Of a DNA stretch of 64,000 nt, positions 34,824 to 47,740 are shown piece after piece. Made by a program: the position numbers and the translations under genes. Below the pieces are notes generated by a model that ran no database searches, was not told where the DNA came from, and saw only the letters and a program-made list of their open reading frames with translations. This stretch comes from Gaertneriomyces semiglobifer (Eukaryota > Chytridiomycota > Chytridiomycetes > Spizellomycetales > Spizellomycetaceae), in the NCBI GenBank assembly GCA_025558075.1, contig JAHLKF010000027.1:203233-267232 (forward strand), written 5' to 3'. How positions within the stretch are numbered: the first letter of the stretch is position 1; the number at the start of each line of letters is the position of its first letter.

Positions 34824-35607
34824 CTATGGGAATTGTTGCAAAAACTGAAAACAAACGCGAGCGTGTGTTATAGTGCTGCAGTGAGAAAGTGAAGGTGTAA
34901 TACCAGGACTTACCGATTCGGCCACGATACGCCCTCGGGCGTTTAAGCTCAATTTCATCTCACTAATTTCTTTGTCCACCTCTTCCATGAATTGTATGAT
35001 GAAGTCGACAAGCTTATGCTTGTACATTGTCTCGGTGTGGAAGTTGGTTATCAGGAAGCTAATGTCATAACCCTGTAAATCGCTCGCATTAATAAACAAG
35101 ACAGTTCGCAATTGCCGGTCCCACAAGCATACCTCAATGGGTTTTCTGCGAAGGATATGGAAGTTTTCAGCCCGCATCATCAAAAATCGGGTAAACTTGT
35201 GGCACAATATCCTCTCTATCTCGTCCGCTTGCTTGACTTTAATGCTGATGCGGACAGAGTTTACGGACCCTTCAATAAGCACTTTCTCGTTTTCGTTACG
35301 GCTGATGACCAAAGGGTTGAGCAGTACTTCGGGAGAAACCCTGCAAAAGGACGATGCGTTAGGCGCGTAGAGTGTTGTACAATGCTCTAGATCAAGGGCA
35401 ACTAACCTAGCTTCCACCTCAGGCTTATTGTGTCTCTCTACTACCTGAGAGGAGAAATTCTCTAGGCATAGTGCAGCGGTAAGAGTGGACCGCACGGCAG
35501 CCAGATACGGGCGAAGTGTGTTGGACTGCAATGATCATCCGTAGACACCAGTTAAAGTGTGCCATCTATCAGCCATTGCAGAATACATAAACACCCAAAC
35601 ATACCAT
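34824..35607 (-). CDS. ARC19: Arp2/3 complex 20-kDa subunit ARPC4
   Basis: ARPC4 is a core subunit of the Arp2/3 complex that nucleates branched actin. Five exons: 35607..35605, 35525..35407, 35340..35133, 35072..34914 and 34844..34824 (169 residues, same as the family). Exon 1 is just the ATG. The protein reads [89 protein letters not shown] and ends IVAESFLQQFP. Introns 2 (66 nt) and 3 (60 nt) are multiples of three without a stop, so the unspliced frame also stays open; splicing restores the conserved spacing. It starts 341 bp from NPL4 on the other strand. Confidence 0.95.
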
Positions 35608-35948
35608 TCTAGCTCGCAACCTTTGATATCACTAAATCTTCGGTGGACTGGTGGGTCGGTATATGTCCAAGGAAGAGGCGTTGGTTGACCGTCGTGTTCT
35701 GTTTGTTGCCGAAACGCGACAGGGAAACCGAAGACCTTTGCATAAAGCGTATTAGCCACTTCAGCAAACGGACCGACTGACATTTGTCAACCATCTCAGA
35801 ATAAAAGGGAGCACCATTTCTTGGCAGATTGACGGTTTTGCATTGGCGCTATTGCCTTACAACAGCTGGGCTCTTCAAAGCATTAACGAACCGACAGTAT
35901 GGTATGGAAACATCTGAACCACTCATTTGACTTGCTGAACCAAATCTG

Positions 35949-38213
35949 ATGACCGTTACCCAGATAATACGTTTACGCTCTAACGAAGGACAAGCTCGGA
36001 TAGAAGTCAATCCTACGGATGGAGCTTTGGTCCTTAGACAGAAGGTAAACCTGGGTTGGATATTCAATTCTAGCTAAGACCTACTTCCGATCTAACAATA
36101 TTTGGGGACAAATTCCAGATATCGACAGTTCTGAAAATCCCAGATGACAAGTTCATAGTATCCGCAGATGATGCTGGGACGAAAATCATTAATGCGAACA
36201 GTGGGACTGTTCAATCACTCGGGCTCCGGTACGTCGACTGTGTACCTACATGTGCTCACTAATTGCGCGCACTCATCACCACCATCGAATCAGCCACGGC
36301 GACTTTCTCTGGGTTGCTTTAGAACGAGATTCAACCCCCGCAAACCCTCAACAAACTCCGAACTCCACCTCGAAAGTCGCAGTGAAGCAGGAACCTATTG
36401 ATGACATGATGGAAAAGCAGGAGGGGATGATTAAACGAGGAAGGGATCATAGATTCTGTAAGCACGGTGACGCAGGAATGTGCGAATACTGCATGCCGTT
36501 ACCACCATGGGATGCCTCGTACCTGGAACAGAACAAGATCAAGCACACATCATTTCACGCTTACCTGCGACAACTGACTGACCAGTCGAAGACCGCAGCG
36601 CCAACCAGTTCTCAGTTTGTTCCGCCCCTGGATGAGATGGAGCTGAAGGTGAAAACACCTTGTCCAAGCAAAGGTCACGAGCCCTGGCCGAAAGGCATCT
36701 GCACAAAATGTCAGCCTTCGGCAGTTACGCTACAAAGCCAAGTAAGTCTCCTGAATGCGTTTTGACCACAAATGTGCTCTCTAGCTGAGTCGGTCTTCCA
36801 GGGCTTTCGGATGGTTGACCACATTGAATTTGAGAATGCGGGAATTATTGACAACTTCATTTCATACTGGAGAAGTTCCGGTTACCAGCGTTTCGGTTAC
36901 CTCTACGGACGGTACGAGCCGTATTCTGAGGTGCCACTTGGTGTCAAGGCGGTAGTATCAACCATATATGAACCGCCGCAGGAAACTGGGAATGATAGCG
37001 TGCAACTTGCTTTGCCAGACCCACAAGAGCATGTTGTCGACGAGTTAGCCAGACAGCTTGGGCTTACTAAAGTGGGAATGGTGTACACGGACCTAACAGA
37101 CGATGGCACTGGAAAGGGCACGGTTATTTGCAAAAGGCACAGCGACTCATATTTCATGTCTTCGGCTGAATGCATACTGGCTGCACAGCATCAGCTATCA
37201 CGACCGACGCCGAGCAAGTGGTCCGCAACCGGTCGCTTTGGAAGCCGATTCGTTACTTGCGTTGTCAGTGGTGAGCATCATGTGGCAACATGCTACAACA
37301 CATGGCAGTGGCTCATGCATGCCGTTCTACAGGAAATGAGGACGGCGGAATTGACATCAGTAGTTTTCAAGTGTCTAACACCGCTATGGCTATGGTCCGG
37401 GATTGCATTGTGGAGGCGTCAGTTGAGCCATCGCTCATGCGAGTGAAACAGTCGACGGATGAACAGTATGTGCCGGAAGTGTTTTACAAGTATAAAAACA
37501 AGTACGGGCTTATGGTGCAAGAGGCCGCAAAGCCCACTTTCCCCGTCGAATATTTGCTTGTTACGGTAAGTCTCTCTTTCACTGGAATTCGTATTGACGG
37601 GTGGTGGTAACAGCTCTGTCTAGGTCACCCATGGTTTCCCACAAACACCCAACCCAACCTTTACCTCCCCGACTCGCTTCCCAATTGAAAACCGTGGAGG
37701 AATAGAAACCCAAAATCCTCAGGCGTTGCAGCGTCATCTCAATAGCGGGCGACTGACAGATGTCCTTTCGGACTTCCATGCTCTGCTGTACTTGATTCAA
37801 ATGGGCGTTGTCGAGATGGTGCGTAGTGGCTTGCGTTGGCGTGGTTCGCAATTCTAAAGCATTAATCTCTTTCCACAGCCCGATTTGGAGCGAGCTATCC
37901 GCATTGCCAAGTCGCACTCTGAGGCCGAGGCGAATGAGTTGGTTCACTCACACTCGTGGCAAACGTTGCTGATGCTTTTGAAGGAGTCGGATCACGGGCC
38001 AGGACCTGTCACAACCGCTTCGGGCTCGGCTGCGGCATCATCGGCTTCCGCGGCGGGTTGGAGCTGCAGACACTGTAAGAAGCGCAAAAGATGACAAACG
38101 CGTGTACATATGTAGCGGTGGGATATTAATACTGGTTGGATTTCTTAGGTACCTTCCACAATCCAGGGGCGGCTGATTCGTGCGAGATCTGTGGATTGCC
38201 GAGAGATCAATAG
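35949..38213 (+). CDS. NPL4: NPL4, Cdc48/p97 ubiquitin-recruiting cofactor
   Basis: NPL4 pairs with UFD1 to recruit ubiquitylated proteins to Cdc48 in ERAD and chromatin extraction. Eight exons fit phase: 35949..36044, 36119..36228, 36294..36741, 36802..37270, 37333..37565, 37624..37818, 37879..38074 and 38149..38213 (603 residues). It has an N-terminal ubiquitin-like domain (IIRLRSNEGQARIEV), zinc-finger part (CKHGDAGMCEYCMPLPPWD, CPSKGHEPWPKGICTKCQ), the MPN-like core (IISFWR-type text here ISYWRSSGYQRFGYLYGRYE, VGMVYTDLTDDGTGKG) and a C-terminal NZF finger WSCRHCTFHNPGAADSCEIC split by the last intron. NZF ubiquitin-binding TF is present. Firm. Confidence 0.95.
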
Positions 38214-38292
38214 TTGTGTATATATTTGATAGTCTAATGAGATAGGCGTAGCAACGCTAGCAACACAATCACTATCATCTACCTACTCTATC

Positions 38293-39613
<1,321 letters not shown>

Positions 39614-39743
39614 GTTGGCAATGATGATGTCGGCTCTGAATTGGCAAGTTGCGTTGACTTTGTCTTTCGCACCTCGTCGCGCTCGATTTTGACCAACTCA
39701 CAACTTTTTTGGAAGGTTGACAGATCTACATCCAACCTGCAAC

Positions 39744-41010
39744 ATGAACATACCGGGATTGGAATCTCTTTATACCGCTATTGGGAAAGATGTACCTGAT
39801 AAAGATCAGGCTGATGCAACGCGGCGAGTACGGGAAGTGCTCGAGTATGTGCGAGGTAACACTGGCACTGACTTTGAGCCGGAGTCGTTGTATCAACTGC
39901 TGGTAGTCTGTGCTTCCCTGCTTGGGGATGAGGAAAAACAATGGCGGGATGTGGATGATTCTCTACTCTCTTATTGCGATTGTAATGCGATCGACCTTGG
40001 TTGCCTGTTCTGCAATGCACCTACTCACTCATTTCGTAGGGACTCTGGATTTTATCGCCCAGCACTCACAACCAAGCACAAAAAGCCGCAAAGTCTTGAT
40101 AAAGAGAAACGCAGAGCGAATTTTACGTGAAAGTGTATGTGCCTATTTCAGCCGCAAAACCCCAGCAGCAACCGTCGCTGTCGATCGCCCACCATGGAAA
40201 CGCCACGGTGTCGTTGCGATCTTCCGGTTTACTCTGCACAATACTCGTCATCCGGACTTTGCACCGATCCAGCATCTGGTATTTCCTGCTGTATTAACGC
40301 TGATAGATGATTATCAGCCGGAATACAAGCTGGCCGGAGTAAGGCTAGCACGTCACATTGCCGAAAATTCTCGAGAGATGGATTTGCGAGCATCTGGGTT
40401 CGGGCAAGTTTTGTTCGAAGCGTTATTACCGCTGCTCACGTATAATGAGCAACCTGATCTGGTTTCGGAGGCCTTAGAAGGACTCGTACAACTCATTCCA
40501 ATGATTGAGGTGCGCAACTCAGAGCCGTATCATGCCAAAGTTGAACGCCTGGCTGAGAGCATATTGCGCGGCTTAGCTTTTGCTGTTGTTGGGTCAGTGG
40601 CCATCATTAGGGCATTTCTGAGAGCTATCCCAGGAGTAGCCTCAATGATGGGAATCTTGACCATAAAGTGGTTGCAGCCTTTCTTAGGTGCATCCTGTGA
40701 CATATTACGGTTACATCAGGGTGACCTACCAACGCAGATTCTTGCTGCGCGATCTGTGGAAGCCGTCGTGCAGGAAGGTTGGCCGCGGATTAATGCATAT
40801 CGAGGAATCATTCTCCGCTCAGTGGCGGAGACGTGGAAAACAATCCACGCAGAAGAGCCTAGCTCTGAAATCAGCGATCTTACTGCAATTCTGAAGAAAA
40901 TTTGTGTGCTTTTAAAGGAAGCGTGCGTTTCCGCGGATATTGACAGGGACTATGATCTACTTAGGCTGATGGACGCGCAACTTTATGGACTATTGCTCGA
41001 AGACGTATGA
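39744..41010 (+). CDS. TTI2: TTI2-like subunit of the Tel2-Tti1-Tti2 complex
   Basis: Two exons (39744..39981, 40040..41010) encode 402 residues of helical, HEAT-like sequence. The Tti2 family core is visible: RPPWKRHGVVAIFRFTL, FPAVLTLIDDYQPEYKLAGV and LLPLLTYNEQPDLVSEAL. TTT complex proteins act as Hsp90 co-chaperones for PIKK kinases (TOR, ATM, ATR). UPF1, a target of the SMG1-type PIKK branch in other organisms, is also in this window, but that link is only thematic. The ATG at 39744 lies 130 bp from HEM2. Assignment rests on the family block; sequence is divergent. Confidence 0.82.
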
Positions 41011-41242
41011 TCGTCGTGTCTTGGAGCATGAGCAGCCGAAGATGCGTGTCGCAGCAGGTTCCAATGCCAGCTACCAAGTATAACTCCCTAAGGAGTATGA
41101 TGTGCTAGGCTACACAAACCCGCTGGGGACCGTGAGCCGTGGATTCGAGCACGCCTCGCATAATATCTGCAAAAAGAACTCATTATGAGCAAATCGACGC
41201 AGTGACACGCACAATCCACTACTGTGTCTCGACAGACACATG

Positions 41243-42856
41243 TCAACTGGTTTGACCACCACGTATGTCGCTTCCGCCGCCAAATTCCGGGTCCAACCTC
41301 AGCCTTTTTTCCGGCGGTTCGACCACGGCATCGTCGACGCCTTCGCTCTCATCGTTGTGCTCATTTCCGCCAAAATCAAGCTCGTCAGATTTTGAAGAGT
41401 CATCTGGATTGGCCTCTTCGGACTCCTCTCGGGACCTTTTGTGGAGCAACGAAAAGTCTCGGAGCGGACGAATTTGCGGCAACCCCGGTTCGCCTTGGTT
41501 AGGTCCGGGCTTCTCTGCACGTTGCTGATAGAAATCCACCATCTGCTTGAGGGAATCTGCCAATGTGTGTCAGATATTGCCCAAGAAGCCCCAACACGTC
41601 GACCAGCCGGAAATACCATAAAACGCGTCTTTTTCTTCCTGTGCCAGGATACCAGTAACCACATTGAACGGCTGGCCCTCCTTTCCAATTGGGACAGGTT
41701 CGTCGACCAGGCGCGCGCCTAGAGCGATGGCCGCTCCGACGAGGATCTTCGCTTCGTATTGTAGACAAAGGATAGAAAAGTACCTACATACGAATTGTCA
41801 ATTTCGAGTAGTGAACGCTTGGCTTGGCGGAGTTGTTCGTCTTGTACTCACATATCATTCAATACAGTTGCTGCAGCGTCCTTCGCGCGAGTCGATGCTA
41901 GAGTTCACGTTAATCTTTCACCGTGAGAGCGCTCATTGCGTGGCCCCTGCAGCATACCTTCCACCTGAACTAACACGTCCAAAAGGACATTATAAGGGTC
42001 CTTGGACTGGGTATCAAAACATAATGCCTCGAAAACTTCCAGTTCGAAGTAAATGATTCGTCGTCGAACGGAATCGAATTGTACACTTTGACGATCCACA
42101 GTCATCAACATGTCCTGTAAGACGCAACCATGGCGGTCGTAGCTGTTAAGTCTAACCTGTTGGCAAATGGCATTCCCTGGGTACACCAACCTTTGCCATA
42201 ATCTTGATCGTCAGCTCAGCAATATGCGAGGTCCGCACTGGTCGTCCATCAAGCTTGGTAGCTATCCACAAGCATGTTGCTGCAATTAACTATATGGTAC
42301 ACGTTCTTGAGTGAGATCTTTGCATAGAAAGCAGATGAAGAGCGGTAGCTTCGACCTTGAAGTGGTTGAATTCTCTGAATGATCGTCTCATGTAGAAGCG
42401 ATGAAAATACAAGCACGCTGTGTGAACAAGCCTTGGCATTCTGTTGCAAATGCACATGAGAAGATGAGTGGCCGTTCCGCGCAAAGGATATCATGGTCCC
42501 ATTAAGGTGCAGGTACAGAGACAGGGGAGACAGAGCAGCGAAAAGGTCGGGCTGGCATCAAGGTAGGGGGACAAGTACCTGTTCAGTTCCATGGCCATCG
42601 TCACAATCACTCGCGTTCCTTTGTCCCTCAGGACGGCTTCGGCGGCAGCATGAATACCGTGCCGTCTTGACGGACTGTTTTGTATCTGCTCCTGGGTGAA
42701 GTACCACTTGTTGCGTGCATGGAGATCTGCAAAGTCGCCGTCCCAGGCATCGACATCGTCTAAGGACTCATCGGCTGGCCGGTCCTCAGCATCTGGTCTG
42801 GACATGCCGATCCACGATGATCGAAGTAGAGGCGTGCTGTAAACAGGAATGCCCAT
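41243..42856 (-). CDS. cyclin of the T/K/CTK2 type (RNA polymerase II CTD kinase partner)
   Basis: Partner of a Cdk9/Cdk12-like kinase that phosphorylates the Pol II CTD. Seven exons: 42856..42579, 42440..42356, 42289..42191, 42156..41965, 41880..41852, 41783..41617 and 41556..41243 (about 387 residues). The entry motif KWYFTQEQIQNSPSRRHGI is diagnostic. Next LVHTACLYFHRFYMRRSF, AATCLWIATKLDGRPVRTSH and RRRIIYFELEVFEALCFDT. The second cyclin fold follows (ILVGAAIALGARLVDEPVP). The tail is acidic with a basic EKRLRLDP end. The intron between exons 3 and 4 would be only 34 nt, the one weak point. Which cyclin subtype is not decided. Confidence 0.85.
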
Positions 42857-43622
42857 TGGCGGGGAGTTTCTTTAATTAGTGTTATACGCAGGGAGGACCG
42901 AGCTTGCAACTACGTGTTGCGAACAAGGCCGACACAACATCGCTATCGCGAATACTTCAGATGCTTCAAATCCTGGTTGGGTTCCTATTGAATACGTGGT
43001 GCATCCGTTATAAAACTGTTCTGGAGCATTGTCGAATACCTGTTAAGAGGATCGTCTGCATTTGGTGACTAGCAACTCCCTGGACTGCAACACAGTTCCA
43101 GCGCTCATACACATAACGCATGCGGGCTCAGTCATTATTCCTTTGCGCTAATCAAGTTGATCTGGTTGTTTGAAGCGCACGACACAACCCCTGAGAGCAT
43201 GAGGATACTATTTTTTCGGCTATCGTAGGCGGTGCTTTGGGACACGACGACGAACTGAGCATTAAGTCCTCCACAATTGCAGAGGTGAACATCTTCGGCA
43301 CCTTATGGCAAGCAGCAAAATGAGACCACAACTCCAGCCGAGTTCTCAGACCTTTGCCATAACGCTTCGATCTAGTTACGAGATCAGTACTAATGGCATC
43401 CGTCTTCGTGAGGTGGTTTCTGGAGCATTTCTCATCCACAAACTTGCGGTATCTGCTGCAGGTTCCATGGTTTGATCATTGGTGCTCCCGCTACATCCGC
43501 ACCCGAACTCGCATCCACAGCAAGTTAAAATCATCAATCTGATCATCAATCTGGCGAACTTTTGATCGTGGAGTGCTGAATTGAATCTTCCACAACAGAG
43601 GCAGCAAAAGTCAAAAAGATTG
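42857..43622. other. intergenic, one unassigned minus-strand ORF
   Basis: A minus-strand open stretch (about 43475 to 43152, over 100 codons, no ATG at its head) reads KSRNHL-type basic text and AEKIVSSCSQGLCRALQT; it may be an exon but has no recognised domain. Otherwise nothing before the tRNA. Confidence 0.3.
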
Positions 43623-43704
43623 CGACGCGAGGAGGATTTGAACCTCCGCGGGCAGAGCCCAATAGATTTCTAGTCTATCGCCTTAACCACTCGGCCATCG
43701 CGTC
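43623..43704 (-). tRNA. tRNA-Ser (anticodon AGA)
   Basis: 82-nt cloverleaf without intron. Acceptor stem GACGCGA/TCGCGTC, discriminator G; D arm with GAGTGGTTAAGGC; anticodon stem ATAGA/TCTAT with loop CTAGAAA, giving anticodon AGA (reads TCT and, with inosine, TCC/TCA). A long variable arm (GGGC/GCCC) confirms a class II tRNA-Ser. T arm GGAGG-TTCAAAT-CCTCC. All stems pair. Confidence 0.97.
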
Positions 43705-44102
43705 CTGACGTGAAAACGGCCTTTGCGATGGGCCAAGTAAAATAGCTCAAAGAGTTGTAAGATGCATAGGCGCTGATTTAGCTGAGATGAGCTGGAGCTC
43801 ATGTAATTTAGCGCAATATGTACGTATTCGTTGACGTTGGAGGCATAGGACGTTTGGTTCGGCGAACTTTGAATTCGAACGGTGCTTGGGTATTGCCAAT
43901 TGGCCTGTAAATGACTTTATCACAGTAACACGTGGTGTCCACCGAACGCTTTCCCTTTACCATAGTCTGGTTTGACATTGAGCACTTTACGAGACGAACG
44001 GTACCAAGCTGACCGAACCGGTTGTCTTGCGAATAATTTATTATATACTACACTCTAATACTCTGTACAATGGCAAGAAACTCGCCATGCGCTGAGGCGC
44101 TT
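43705..44102. other. intergenic region
   Basis: Between the tRNA and the 3' end of the PHO80-like cyclin gene. No gene or repeat seen. Confidence 0.45.
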
Positions 44103-44960
44103 TTAACACCTCGCCCAGGTTCGTCCATAGAAAAGGAAGTGTCGAGCAGCCATCTCCAAGTCTGTTCGCCATGACTGCCTACAATCTGGTGATTCATCAT
44201 CAACTGGAGCCGGTGTGTCCGGCGCGGTAACATTCTTCGGTGATGATGGAGGACGTCTGATAGCCATGATACGTGCAACTCCGCGAACCCATTCCGTCCA
44301 TTCGTCTTTTGAAATATCCAAGTTCCACCCGACTGCAGCGCAGACGGAGACCGCCGTACTAGCAATGGCCTGTATACTAAGTCCGGAGGCACGCGAGTAC
44401 ATCGCCAGCGTAGTCACAGGTGGATTATGAAGGAACTTGTCTGCAACGAGAAGGACGGAAGTGAGGAGCAGAATGGGGTAGTATATGGCGGAAAGCATTG
44501 AGGCAGGCGACGGCGGTTCGCATGGAGGTTGGTAGACCAGGACGTTTGAAGGCAGCCGTGTCAGGTATCGGGTCGCCAAGAGAACGACCTGTGGCGAAAT
44601 ACTTGCAGCGGTGAAGAGATGATGGAGGTAGCGGGACAGACGTGCGGGATTAGGGGTTATGTACTCCATGTCGATCATGGCACTGTGTTCTGGGTCGCGC
44701 AAGAGCGACGTGTACATGTATGCGTAGAGATCGGCAAGCGACCATCGCGTGTTCTGATCCGCTATAGGTGGTACGGCTGGCGCTGACATTGACATCGACG
44801 ATGGCGATGGCATGGGCGACGGGGACTCTGACATGGTAGGCTGTTGCGGAGAGGTGGAAGTATGATCAGAGGCGTCACTGTCCGAGCGTCGTCGAGAGCG
44901 TGTGCATGCTGGCGCTGTACCAGTAGGCGAGAAGCGTCGGCGATGACGGTGTGCTGGCAT
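44103..44960 (-). CDS. PHO80/PCL-type cyclin
   Basis: Single-exon gene, 285 residues from ATG 44960. A basic head (MPAHRHRRRFSPTG) and a Ser/Pro/Met-rich low-complexity stretch precede the cyclin fold typical of Pho80/Pcl proteins: LLATRYLTRLPSN, YYPILLLTSVLLVADKFLH, YSRASGLSIQAIASTAVSV and GWNLDISKDEWTEWV. Such cyclins bind Pho85/Cdk5-like kinases in phosphate, glycogen or polarity signalling. Which subgroup is not decidable here. An SPX-ankyrin gene with PHO81-like architecture lies at the right end of the window, but they are not adjacent. Confidence 0.82.
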   Translation of the reverse strand: MPAHRHRRRFSPTGTAPACTRSRRRSDSDASDHTSTSPQQPTMSESPSPMPSPSSMSMSAPAVPPIADQNTRWSLADLYAYMYTSLLRDPEHSAMIDMEYITPNPARLSRYLHHLFTAASISPQVVLLATRYLTRLPSNVLVYQPPCEPPSPASMLSAIYYPILLLTSVLLVADKFLHNPPVTTLAMYSRASGLSIQAIASTAVSVCAAVGWNLDISKDEWTEWVRGVARIMAIRRPPSSPKNVTAPDTPAPVDDESPDCRQSWRTDLEMAARHFLFYGRTWARC

Positions 44961-45069
44961 TGCTAGAAGTCGGAATGATTCGCAGCAGCAATGAACCAGC
45001 AATGAGCAATGTTAATGCCGGAGCAGCCAAAGGGCGGTGTTGAGCAAGGGCCGTCAGTATATATACTCG

Positions 45070-45327
45070 TCATATTCCAGCGGCACCGTTGCCTTCCGTC
45101 AAAATAAGATAGGCGGCTAAACCGTTCTGTCCCTGCGGAATATTGCGAAAGTTTATGAAGGAGACACGCATCTTCCTCCAAGACTCAGAGAGTGGAGACA
45201 CGGAGGCAGAACGGTACCAATACGTTTCCACTTCGGCTTCCGTAACAGCCGTGGCGACTCGTGCAGAGCGCTCCCAGTCTGCCGCTACGCAAGCCGTTTT
45301 CTTTTCTCCGGCAAGTTTCCATTCCAT
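45070..45327 (-). CDS. hypothetical 85-residue protein
   Basis: ATG-led ORF (MEWKLAGEKKTACVAADWER) ending NGLAAYLILTEGNGAAGI. Charged N-terminal part, then SWRKMRVSFINFRNIPQG. No motif, signal peptide or membrane helix. Start is 367 bp upstream of the cyclin gene on the same strand. May be real or chance; no homologous family known to me. Confidence 0.35.
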   Translation of the reverse strand: MEWKLAGEKKTACVAADWERSARVATAVTEAEVETYWYRSASVSPLSESWRKMRVSFINFRNIPQGQNGLAAYLILTEGNGAAGI

Positions 45328-46270
45328 ACGTTAGTTAACAGCCATGCCAGGGTCTCCTCGTCTGTCTTCTGCGTCGGTAGACTTCAGTCGCTGTCTCGGA
45401 CACGGGGGGAAACTCGCAGCGCGTCGCTGGTGGCGCTGCGGCAGGTTTATGCTACGATGACTGTGCCGCTCTCCCCGCAGCGGTAGCGAATTATATGCGG
45501 ACGGTCGCAGAGGCGCCAATTATTGGCACCTGAAGTTTAATTATTGAGGCCGGCGAATTGGAGGAATGAGCGTACTGCGAATGATGAATTGGCAGAATGA
45601 TATGTTGGACGGGCAATTGATTGACTTTGGCTGCATTTGGGAACGTCTCATACAGGAATTGCCAGGTATTATTCCATTGCCGTGTGCATGTTGCATGCAG
45701 GTGAGTTGGTACTGGTGGCAGGGCCACGTTCACGTTCAATTCATTCGAATTCAGGCAATGCATGCATGCAACGATCAAGTATCCATCCAAGCGGGAAATT
45801 GCGGCGTATAGCGTAGGCTGGATTGAAATGTTCATCGAGGTATTGATGGCCCACAAATCAGCCAAGCGAGTGTTACTTGTGCGCTACTTTCCTGGCCGTT
45901 CCTGCCCGAGATTGAGTTCCATATTCGTCATTTCATCTTAAATCAGCTCGTACAGTGACGGTTATATACAAGCCCCCATTGCCGCAAGATTATCAAGTGG
46001 TGGTTTGCTGTCACACTAACAGAATGCTGGCTTTTCCAACTCTCATAGGAGGCCTAAGAGCGCTATGCTAGGGACGTTGTCGTTAGCTCAGAGGAACATC
46101 TTCTATATTCGTGCAGCTCGACGTCGACTCTCTGTGCATTCGGAGATTACATTCTTCATGATTGGCTCCAGATCCAGAGCGATGTGAGCCGTTTGTCGTG
46201 CAAGCATCAAAAAGCATGTTCGACGATCAGTGCGAGGTTTTTGGCCGAACGCGCACGGTTTGACCTGGAT
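45328..46270. other. intergenic region, no supported gene
   Basis: Nearly 1 kb upstream of the ULK3-like kinase. A 124-codon minus-strand frame (45491-45865) begins with TTG, not ATG, and shows no domain. A cluster of inverted poly-GAATT-like short motifs is seen near 45736-45760 but nothing diagnostic. Confidence 0.35.
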
Positions 46271-47627
46271 ATGTCTTCGACAAACGCACTGTCTTACAAA
46301 GTGATTCGAAAGATTGGCCAGGGTTCTTATGGCACTGTCTACTGGTGTCGCTCCAAAAAGGACCCGAACATCAATGCTGCCGTCAAAGTGGTCGCACGCT
46401 TGCACCTGAAAAGTGGCCGTCGTCAGCAACGGCTTGTGCAAGAAGTAACTCTCCTAAAGCAGCTCAAACATGAACATATCGTAAAGTTCATTGACGTAGA
46501 ATGGGATTCGGACTTTGTTTACATCTTCATGGAGCTGTGCGAGTTAGGCAACTTGAAGAATTGGCTGAAGAGTCGCCCCGTTGAAGAAAAGGTTGCAAGG
46601 TGGTTTTTGAGACAATTGGTTGCGGGTACAGTTTGATTCGTACTTTTCGCACTGCATCAAAGCGCTCTGTAGCTTACTCTGGACGTACATTCAGGTATTC
46701 GCTTTCTGTCGCGCAATAACCTCGTTCATCGGGACCTGAAGAGTAGGTGGACTCTACGGCATGGATAATCATTCGACACTCCATAATCAAACGTCGCATA
46801 TCTTAGCGGATAACCTCTTACTATGTCCAAATCCACATTCTACTGGCTTGCCGATATTGAAGATTGGGGACTTTGGCATAGCAGAATTTGACGAAGCTGC
46901 TTCGGACAGTGCCAAACGTGATGAGACATTACCAGCCCAAAAGTTGACTGAAAAGATTGGAACCTTGGTATACATGGCACCGGAAGTTCTCGCCCAGGAG
47001 CACTACGATTCAAGATGTGACCTTTGGTCCGTTGGGATTATATTGTACGGTAAGGCATGTGATACTCTGCGCCATCGCCTTTCTTATCCTAATTTTGGGC
47101 TTTCATTCACAGAGATGCTAGTCGGCACGACACCAATCCGTCCGTCTGCTGACCTCGACAGTGTGCTTCATTTGCTCATGAAGCCATCGCCTCCCAAGCT
47201 CAGCCTTCCTCCCGACTTGGGCAAGACCGTCTCACCCGAAGCTCACGAGCTTGTGACCGCCCTTCTAACACGAGAACCCGATGCGAGAATAACTGCCGAT
47301 CAGCTGTTCTCCCATTCATATCTAGACCTGCAACATCTTCCTTCTCCGCAGTCTTGGTCCGTTGCATTAGAGCTCCTCAAGGAAGCGGATACCAAGCTGG
47401 AGAAGTGCCAACAAGGAAGTTCTGTTCGTGTTAAGCGCATGAAATTGACACATCTCAAAAATATATCGGCGCTATATGTTGATGGTATTGCACATCTGAT
47501 GGCGTACATGGATTTTATCGGTGCTGCGTCTCCTAAAGCGTCGGAGATTGCGAGGCAGATTCAGGACTATATAGGAAAGGCGGAGCATGTGAATGAGGAA
47601 ATCCGAGCGTTGACTGAGACAACTTAA
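46271..47627 (+). CDS. ULK3-like Ser/Thr kinase with C-terminal MIT-like region
   Basis: Exons 46271..46625, 46695..46742, 46807..47049 and 47113..47627 fit phase (386 residues). The kinase is complete: glycine loop IGQGSYGTVYW, VAIK-type lysine AAVKVVARL, catalytic loop VHRDLKTDNLLL, DFG in LKIGDFGIAEF, and activation end GTLVYMAPEVL. The C-terminal 85 residues are helical and resemble a MIT domain (WSVALELLKEADTKLEKC, ARQIQDYIGKAEHVNEEI), the architecture of ULK3, which links ESCRT-III to abscission. The window also holds ESCRT-III VPS20. The kinase is certain; the ULK3 label and MIT call are inferred. Confidence 0.83.
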
Positions 47628-47740
47628 TCGGGCAAGAAGGCGTTATTCAAAATCTGCAATATGTACATTCGATAATCATTTGTAGTTAATACAATCATCT
47701 GTGTCCGTGACAGGATCCGCATGAGAAATTGCCATTTCCG

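Noticed and set aside
45491..45865. Minus-strand open frame of 124 codons
   Set aside because: Begins with TTG, composition not gene-like, no domain.
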